Origin: Flavobacterium sp. MFBS3-15
GTDB lineage: Bacteria; Bacteroidota; Bacteroidia; Flavobacteriales; Flavobacteriaceae
Assembly: GCF_026107645.2 (NCBI RefSeq)
Contig: NZ_JAPCHV010000014.1
Span: 1 to 64,000 of the forward strand
Reading direction: 5' to 3'
DNA length: 64,000 nucleotides
Notes under the pieces: generated by a model
What the model was told of the DNA's origin: nothing
Seen by the model: only the letters and a program-made list of their open reading frames with translations
The model's database searches: none
Program-made: the position numbers and the translations under genes
Shown: positions 59,556 to 64,000 of the stretch, piece after piece
Numbering within the stretch: the first letter of the stretch is position 1
Layout: every line of letters begins with the position of its first letter

Positions 59556-60035
59556 CTATCTTTCCTTCACCGGCACCCATACCTCCTCTTCCGATTCCGG
59601 ACTGCCATTTTTGTACTTCTCCCCCAACACTTCAAAGTGCGGCCGATTGTCCAAAACATAGCCCGATGACGGGAGCCAGTCATTAAAGATAAAACTGTAG
59701 AAAGGGACTGCCTCCTCAGGAGTGCCTGTATAACTAAAAACAGCATATTGCCCTCCCGCCAGTTCCAGCGTTTCCATCCCTTCCGGGTGTGCATCAAAAT
59801 CCGTTACCTCAACAGCAGCCCATTTTTCAAATTCAGTTTCAGGACTGAAATGAGCATGAAAGCCTTCAGGATATATTTGCAATGAGAACATATCAGTACC
59901 CACAGCATTGGCAATTTCCTTTCTGCGCGGCATGAAGCCATTCCACAGTTTGAATGTCCAGTTATTGGCATACGACATGTTGAGGCGGCTGCCGATGAGC
60001 TTTTTGGGAGGTATGGATTTTATTTGGGGGGTCAT
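59556..60035 (-). CDS. GyrI-like (AraC effector-binding) domain protein
   Basis: The 159-residue cytoplasmic protein matches the GyrI-like/SOUL-type effector-binding fold: IKSIPPKKLIGSRLNMSY, TDMFSLQIYP, FEKWAAVEVTDFD, ETLELAGGQYAVFSYTGTPEEA, FYSFIFNDWLPSSGYVLDNRPHFEVLG and a C-terminal EEVWVPVKER. There is no DNA-binding domain, so it is a stand-alone ligand-binding protein. Ligand unknown; some relatives bind drugs or act as hydrolases. Confidence 0.88.
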   Translation of the reverse strand: MTPQIKSIPPKKLIGSRLNMSYANNWTFKLWNGFMPRRKEIANAVGTDMFSLQIYPEGFHAHFSPETEFEKWAAVEVTDFDAHPEGMETLELAGGQYAVFSYTGTPEEAVPFYSFIFNDWLPSSGYVLDNRPHFEVLGEKYKNGSPESEEEVWVPVKER

Positions 60036-60048
60036 TGATTATAACTTT

Positions 60049-60120
60049 CACTCATGCCGGTTAGTCCTCACCCCAACCCTCTCCAAAGGAGAGGGAGCCG
60101 GGATGTCCACTCTTACCGGA
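60049..60120 (+). repeat. Palindromic dispersed element, family A, copy 5
   Basis: This is nearly identical to copy 1 over about 72 bases, including the perfect CCCTCTCC/GGAGAGGG palindrome and both flanks. It lies between the GyrI-like gene promoter region and the amino-acid permease 3' end. Confidence 0.85.
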
Positions 60121-60167
60121 TAATTTTACTATATAGCCTACACACAGACTGTGACTGAAAACTAAAA

Positions 60168-62084
60168 CTACACCTTAACCCTGTTGAGCTTACTGTTCCT
60201 CCGGCTAAAGCCGAAGTAAATGGATAAGCCTATAAGCAGCCATGCCGTGAAATAGATCCAGTTCCAAACGCTGAGCTCGGCCATCATGTACAGGCAGCAG
60301 ATGAGCCCCAGCAACGGAATGAGTGACAGGTTTTTGCGGAAGGCCCAAATTGCGAGCAGAACCAGTGCAATCAGGAATATGTACATTGGTATTTTGTGCT
60401 TGAAAAGGTCGAAGCCGCTTTCATATTTCACGTTTTCGGCTACGGGCAATTCGTCAACGAGCCTTTTATAAGCTTCGTCATCATGTTCGTAAGTGCCCAA
60501 TATCTGCTCAAGGTCCTGTGTACCGTTGGCAACATCGCGCGCAAGCAGCGAATTGTACACTTCATCGGCCTGCTCTTTTGTCAGTGATGTCACAATGGTT
60601 GCGGGTGTATTGATCTGCTTGTCATTATTAAGGAATGCCCAGGTAGCCTCCTTATTGTATGTGAATGAAAATACCAGCCCGGCAATGAGCAATACCGGCA
60701 TGATGAATTTAGCGTTCACATAGGGTGTGCGGAACTTGCCCCGTGGCACATCCTTACGGTTTTGAAGCACCAATACCCCGGCGCATACCAGCACAAAGGC
60801 AAACAGCGTACCTATGCTGCACAGGTCGGTTACCATGGTAAGGTTAAGGAACAATGCAGGCACGGCCACTACAAATCCAGTAACGATGGTGGCATAGGAT
60901 GGTGTTTTAAAACGTGGGTGCACTTTCGAAAACTTTTTAGGCAGCAGCCCGTCGCGGCTCATGCTCATCCATATCCTTGGCTGGCCCATCTGGAATACCA
61001 ATAGTACGCTGGCCATGGCTACTACAGCGCTCACGGCAATGATGCCGCTCATCCACCTGAGGTCGAGCTTTTCGAACACGAATGCCAGCGGGTCGCCCAC
61101 ATTCAGCTCGTTGTAGCGCACCATCCCGGTAAGGACAAGCGCAATGATTACATACAGCACAGTACAGATGATGATGGCCCACATCATCCCGCGTGGCAGG
61201 TCGCGCTGCGGGTTCTTGCACTCTTCGGCAGTGGTGGAAATGGCATCAAAACCGATGTAGGCAAAGAAAACAGCAGATACTCCCTTGAGCACGCCTGAAG
61301 CACCATTCGGCGCAAACGGGTCCCAATTGGCAGTATCTACATAAAATACGCCCACGGCAATAACAAGCAGTATGATGCACAGCTTAACCACCACCATGAG
61401 GTTGGAGGCATTGCGCGACTCCTTCATGCCCCTGTACACCAGTGCGGTTATGATAATGATGATAAGCAATGCCGGAAGGTCGGCTACAAAATGGAAAGAA
61501 CCCAGCGTTGGCGCGGTTGTCCAGGCGGTATAAGCATCCTGAAGCCCGGCATCGAGGTTTTCGAAAGCTTTGCCCCCCTGCATCAACGCAGTGGCATCGG
61601 CAAAGCCATTGGAGGCAGTAAGGTAATCCATCTGTATCCACTGCGGGAGGTGCAGCCCCCCGCTTTCGAGCAGCCCCGTGAAGTAATCGCTCCAGGATAT
61701 GGCGACCGTGATGTTGCCAATGGCATATTCCATGATGAGCGCCCACCCTATTATCCAGGCGATAATTTCGCCAAAAGCAACATAGGAATATGTATAGGCA
61801 CTGCCCGATACCGGCACCATGGAGGCAAACTCGGCATAGGCAAAAGCCGCAAAACCACAGGCAAGGGCAGTAAACAGGAACAGGAATATTACGGCCGGCC
61901 CGCCATCGGCGCTGGCCTTGCCTATCGTACTGAAAATACCGGCCCCGATGATGGCGGCAATACCGAAGGCAGCAAGGTCGCGCACCGTTAAATGCCTGCC
62001 TAACGAATGGCCGTGCTCATCGTTATCGACCTGATTGAGTATGTCTTCAACTTTTTTCTTACGAAATAATGCGTTTAATCCCAT
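60168..62084 (-). CDS. APC-superfamily amino acid permease (cationic amino-acid transporter-like)
   Basis: I start at ATG 62084 (MGLNALFRKKKVEDILNQVD); the open frame before it passes through the promoter. The 638-residue protein has about 12-14 membrane helices. The APC hallmark GIAAIIGAGIFSTIGKAS lies in helix 1, and AISTTAEECKNPQRDLPRGM is the conserved loop of the CAT group. A soluble insert (about 500-570, THVTSLTKEQADEVYNSLLA region) sits between late helices. It likely imports amino acids. A minus-strand TATATTTG box lies at 62115-62122. Confidence 0.9.
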   Translation of the reverse strand: MGLNALFRKKKVEDILNQVDNDEHGHSLGRHLTVRDLAAFGIAAIIGAGIFSTIGKASADGGPAVIFLFLFTALACGFAAFAYAEFASMVPVSGSAYTYSYVAFGEIIAWIIGWALIMEYAIGNITVAISWSDYFTGLLESGGLHLPQWIQMDYLTASNGFADATALMQGGKAFENLDAGLQDAYTAWTTAPTLGSFHFVADLPALLIIIIITALVYRGMKESRNASNLMVVVKLCIILLVIAVGVFYVDTANWDPFAPNGASGVLKGVSAVFFAYIGFDAISTTAEECKNPQRDLPRGMMWAIIICTVLYVIIALVLTGMVRYNELNVGDPLAFVFEKLDLRWMSGIIAVSAVVAMASVLLVFQMGQPRIWMSMSRDGLLPKKFSKVHPRFKTPSYATIVTGFVVAVPALFLNLTMVTDLCSIGTLFAFVLVCAGVLVLQNRKDVPRGKFRTPYVNAKFIMPVLLIAGLVFSFTYNKEATWAFLNNDKQINTPATIVTSLTKEQADEVYNSLLARDVANGTQDLEQILGTYEHDDEAYKRLVDELPVAENVKYESGFDLFKHKIPMYIFLIALVLLAIWAFRKNLSLIPLLGLICCLYMMAELSVWNWIYFTAWLLIGLSIYFGFSRRNSKLNRVKV

Positions 62085-62114
62085 TTGCCAATTGTCAGTT
62101 TTATTGAAAAAAAA

Positions 62115-62122
62115 CAAATATA
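62115..62122 (-). promoter_or_regulatory. -7 box of the amino acid permease gene
   Basis: TATATTTG on the minus strand, an exact TAnnTTTG match, 30 bases upstream of ATG 62084. Confidence 0.55.
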
Positions 62123-62259
62123 AGGGTAAATTGAAAAAAATGCCCCCCAATAATTTTGATATAGATATTTTTTTTGCTAACTACAATTTACATAAGCGTT
62201 CTCTATCCTTCCATAAGTAATAACAATGGACATAAACCTTCGAAAACGCTTGTAAACGC

Positions 62260-62267
62260 TAAATTTG
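62260..62267 (+). promoter_or_regulatory. -7 box of the peroxiredoxin operon
   Basis: TAAATTTG matches TAnnTTTG exactly and gives a leader of about 30 bases before the ATG at 62302. Confidence 0.55.
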
Positions 62268-62301
62268 CAATAGAAAATTAATAATCATTAAATAATACAC
62301 T

Positions 62302-62940
62302 ATGTCATTAGTAGGTAAAAAATTTCCAAACATTACTGTAGATGCAATTTCTGAAATGGGTGACAACCTGAGGATCAATGTCCTTGAGGAAGCGGTGAAC
62401 AACAACAAAAAAGTGCTTTTGTTCTGGTACCCTAAAGATTTCACATTCGTTTGCCCTACCGAGCTTCACGCTTTCCAGGCTGCCCTTGGCGAATTTGAAA
62501 AAAGGAATACTGTAGTTATAGGCGCTTCATGCGATACTAACGAAGTACACTTTGCATGGCTTAATACTCCGAAAGACAATGGCGGTATCGAAGGTGTAAC
62601 ATACCCGATCATTGCCGATACCAACAGGAACCTTGCCAATATACTTGGAATCCTTGACATTGAGTCTACTGAATACAATGAGGAAACCGACACTCTGTTG
62701 GTTACAGGTTCTAACGTTACTTACAGGGCTACTTACCTGGTTGACGAAACAGGAAAAATTTTCCATGAGAGCGTAAACGACATGCCACTTGGCCGTAACG
62801 TTGCCGAGTACCTGAGGCTGATTGACGCTTACACGCACGTACAGACTAAAGGCGAGGTTTGCCCGGCGAACTGGGAAGAAGGAAAAGAGGCAATGACTGC
62901 CGACCGTAACGGTGTGGCTTCATACCTTGCTTCAAACTAA
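62302..62940 (+). CDS. 2-Cys peroxiredoxin (AhpC/Prx1 type)
   Basis: The 212-residue thiol peroxidase reduces hydrogen peroxide and organic hydroperoxides. Peroxidatic cysteine 51 lies in FTFVCPTELHAF and resolving cysteine 187 in GEVCPANWEEG; the conserved GASCDTNEVHFAWLN and ADTNRNLAN segments are present. Length matches the family. It heads an operon with a thioredoxin (25 bases on) and a small protein, which suits electron delivery from thioredoxin instead of AhpF. Confidence 0.95.
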   Translation: MSLVGKKFPNITVDAISEMGDNLRINVLEEAVNNNKKVLLFWYPKDFTFVCPTELHAFQAALGEFEKRNTVVIGASCDTNEVHFAWLNTPKDNGGIEGVTYPIIADTNRNLANILGILDIESTEYNEETDTLLVTGSNVTYRATYLVDETGKIFHESVNDMPLGRNVAEYLRLIDAYTHVQTKGEVCPANWEEGKEAMTADRNGVASYLASN

Positions 62941-62965
62941 TTAATAACTAAAAATTCACCGTACC

Positions 62966-63280
62966 ATGATACAGGAACTTGAAAAAGATAATTTAGCAGA
63001 AATCGTTGCCGGTGAACCATTGGTAGTAGTTCAGTATTCAGCCGGATGGTGTGGCAACTGCAGGATCATGAAGCCTAAGTTCAAAAAGATGGCTACTGAG
63101 AATACCAATGTAAAGTTCATCCTTGCCGATGCTGAAAACTTCCCGGAGTCAAGGAAACTTGCCAAAGTGGATAACCTGCCGACATTTGCAGCCTTTAGGG
63201 GCGGGCAGCTGGTAAACCAGGTACAGACGAATAAAATAGAAATCTTAACCGACCTTATCAATGAAGTTACCAGTAATTAA
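62966..63280 (+). CDS. Thioredoxin family protein
   Basis: The 104-residue cytoplasmic protein has a thioredoxin fold with WCGNC as its active site (C29 and C32), SAGWCGNCRIMKPKFKK around it, and the cis-proline motif NLPTFAAFRGG. The CGNC pair differs from the classical CGPC, shifting its redox potential. It is placed directly after the peroxiredoxin gene and probably reduces it. Its end overlaps the next gene by 20 bases. Confidence 0.92.
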   Translation: MIQELEKDNLAEIVAGEPLVVVQYSAGWCGNCRIMKPKFKKMATENTNVKFILADAENFPESRKLAKVDNLPTFAAFRGGQLVNQVQTNKIEILTDLINEVTSN

Positions 63281-63521
63281 GCACCTTACGCAGTTCATTG
63301 AAGATAACGACCAGGACTATATCATCGAAACGCTTGAAGTACTTGAAGCGCTGACAGAAGTGCCTTCGCTCAAGGATGAAGAGCTGGATGTGGTTGGGGA
63401 GCTTATCTCAAACATGTATGGCGCACTCGAGGTAAACAAAATGATAAAAGAAGGGATGACCAAAAAGGAAGCGCTCAACGCATTTATGATGCGCGTACTT
63501 GGTGCCATAGATAAAGAATAG
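63261..63521 (+). CDS. Small conserved protein after thioredoxin (DUF6952-like)
   Basis: The 86-residue protein begins MKLPVIKHLTQFIEDNDQDY and ends MRVLGAIDKE; it is helical and acidic, without signal peptide. I associate it with the small DUF6952-type proteins that follow thioredoxin genes in Flavobacteriia, though this is from memory of gene order. It overlaps the thioredoxin gene by 20 bases, so expression is coupled and a role in the same redox pathway is likely. Confidence 0.7.
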   Translation: MKLPVIKHLTQFIEDNDQDYIIETLEVLEALTEVPSLKDEELDVVGELISNMYGALEVNKMIKEGMTKKEALNAFMMRVLGAIDKE

Positions 63522-63546
63522 CTTTTTCATAATCAGGTTTAAATTG

Positions 63547-63578
63547 AAAAACGCTCCCATTGAGGGGGCGTTTTTTTT
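63547..63578 (+). terminator. Terminator of the peroxiredoxin operon
   Basis: AAAAACGC-TCCC and GGG-GGCGTTTT arms around ATTGA, then a run of T. Confidence 0.85.
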
Positions 63579-63671
63579 GTTTTATAGCCATTTAAGGCCA
63601 AAAAATACCCAAAAATGGGGATTGATTGCAATTAATCCAGTGTATATTTTTACAGCCAAAAATCCCTAATT

Positions 63672-64000
63672 ATGAAAAAAAGACTACTATTGATCATGGC
63701 ATTTGTTGCTGTAATGATTTCGTGCTCAAAAGATGATGGCGATGGCAACAATGGAGAAAACCCTATCGGTGGTGAAATATTCACGGCGCAGGTGGTAAAA
63801 ATCCAGATTCCTGAAGGAACGGAGCTTACCCAGACAATGTATGACGGTGAGATTGGCGGCATCCCTGTAAAGCTTGTAAAAGCTCCGGGGAATATGCTGG
63901 CATTTTATCTTCCGACGAATATGCCCACAGGCAATGCCGCATTAGTTATCCCGGCATTGTCTAATATGACGATTGATTATAACATTCAGCAATCCGTACT
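63672..64000 (+). CDS. Lipoprotein, start only (runs off the window)
   Basis: ATG 63672 opens MKKRLLLIMAFVAVMISCSK, a lipoprotein signal peptide with lipobox MIS-C (cysteine 18), followed by an acidic Asp/Gly/Asn linker (KDDGDGNNGENP) typical of surface-exposed Bacteroidota lipoproteins, which often carry such an export signal. The frame stays open to the window end (at least 109 codons). The visible part (PEGTELTQTMYDGEIGGIPV) shows no domain I can name. Confidence 0.8.
   Translation, partial: MKKRLLLIMAFVAVMISCSKDDGDGNNGENPIGGEIFTAQVVKIQIPEGTELTQTMYDGEIGGIPVKLVKAPGNMLAFYLPTNMPTGNAALVIPALSNMTIDYNIQQSV

Overview
The window looks like a chromosomal segment of a Flavobacteriaceae-type Bacteroidota, probably Flavobacterium or a close relative. 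The evidence is direct. Promoters have the Bacteroidota form TTTG-N18/19-TAnnTTTG and no Shine-Dalgarno sequences are obvious. Several secreted proteins carry type IX secretion C-terminal sorting domains (type A at 13899-15458 and 40849-41934, type B at 15727-20385). The branched-chain 2-oxoacid dehydrogenase E1 is an alpha/beta fusion. Housekeeping genes are moderately G+C rich, while several inserted genes are visibly A+T rich.

Layout. 1-66 is the tail of an unidentified gene, followed by a gap packed with dispersed repeats. 623-9072 holds the E1 fusion, two small secreted proteins, a RES/Xre-type toxin-antitoxin pair, a DUF1801 protein and glyA. glyA is divergent from fahA (tyrosine degradation). 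10675-13724 is an A+T-rich two-gene Hachiman anti-phage system (hamA-hamB). 13899-20385 encodes two surface/secreted type IX cargo proteins, one with eleven SprB-like repeats. 21004-30862 holds yciO-like, pentapeptide, uvrD/pcrA, a DUF3052-SRPBCC-RidA operon, an AlkD-like repair protein, a JmjC-like cupin, and a MoxR/VWA pair. 32765-33837 has a PadR regulator with two small membrane proteins sharing a GldL-like HWP motif. 35820-40772 groups nucleic-acid enzymes: a DUF763 protein, an SF2 helicase, endonuclease V and an RsmB-like methyltransferase. 40849-49430 runs through a secreted endonuclease I, a secreted orphan, dnaB, accA, an EamA transporter, an LptF/G permease and tgt.

49847-54048 is a second defence-like island: one 1332-residue SAMD9-like STAND NTPase with an N-terminal HEPN/DUF4145-like region. 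Its left flank is a duplicated, broken copy of the tgt 5' end; its right flank is a truncated copy of a dispersed intergenic element. Next come a TPR protein and a large SUFU-like/pentapeptide protein, a secreted protein, a DUF2809 protein, an antitoxin with a frameshifted ParE/RelE toxin, a GyrI-like protein, an amino-acid permease, and a peroxiredoxin-thioredoxin-small protein operon. The window ends inside a lipoprotein gene.

The least expected items are: (i) a strong candidate for an unannotated small RNA at about 58860-58976, with a TTG-N18-TACATTTG promoter, an exact sigma-54 -24/-12 match, a 5' hairpin and a strong terminator; (ii) the tgt remnant and truncated repeat that mark the SAMD9-like island; (iii) at least five kinds of dispersed palindromic intergenic repeat, one of which brackets a lipoprotein gene; (iv) promoters whose -7 box ends only 4-5 bases before the ATG, implying leaderless mRNAs. 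No CRISPR array, insertion sequence, prophage, rRNA or tRNA was seen.
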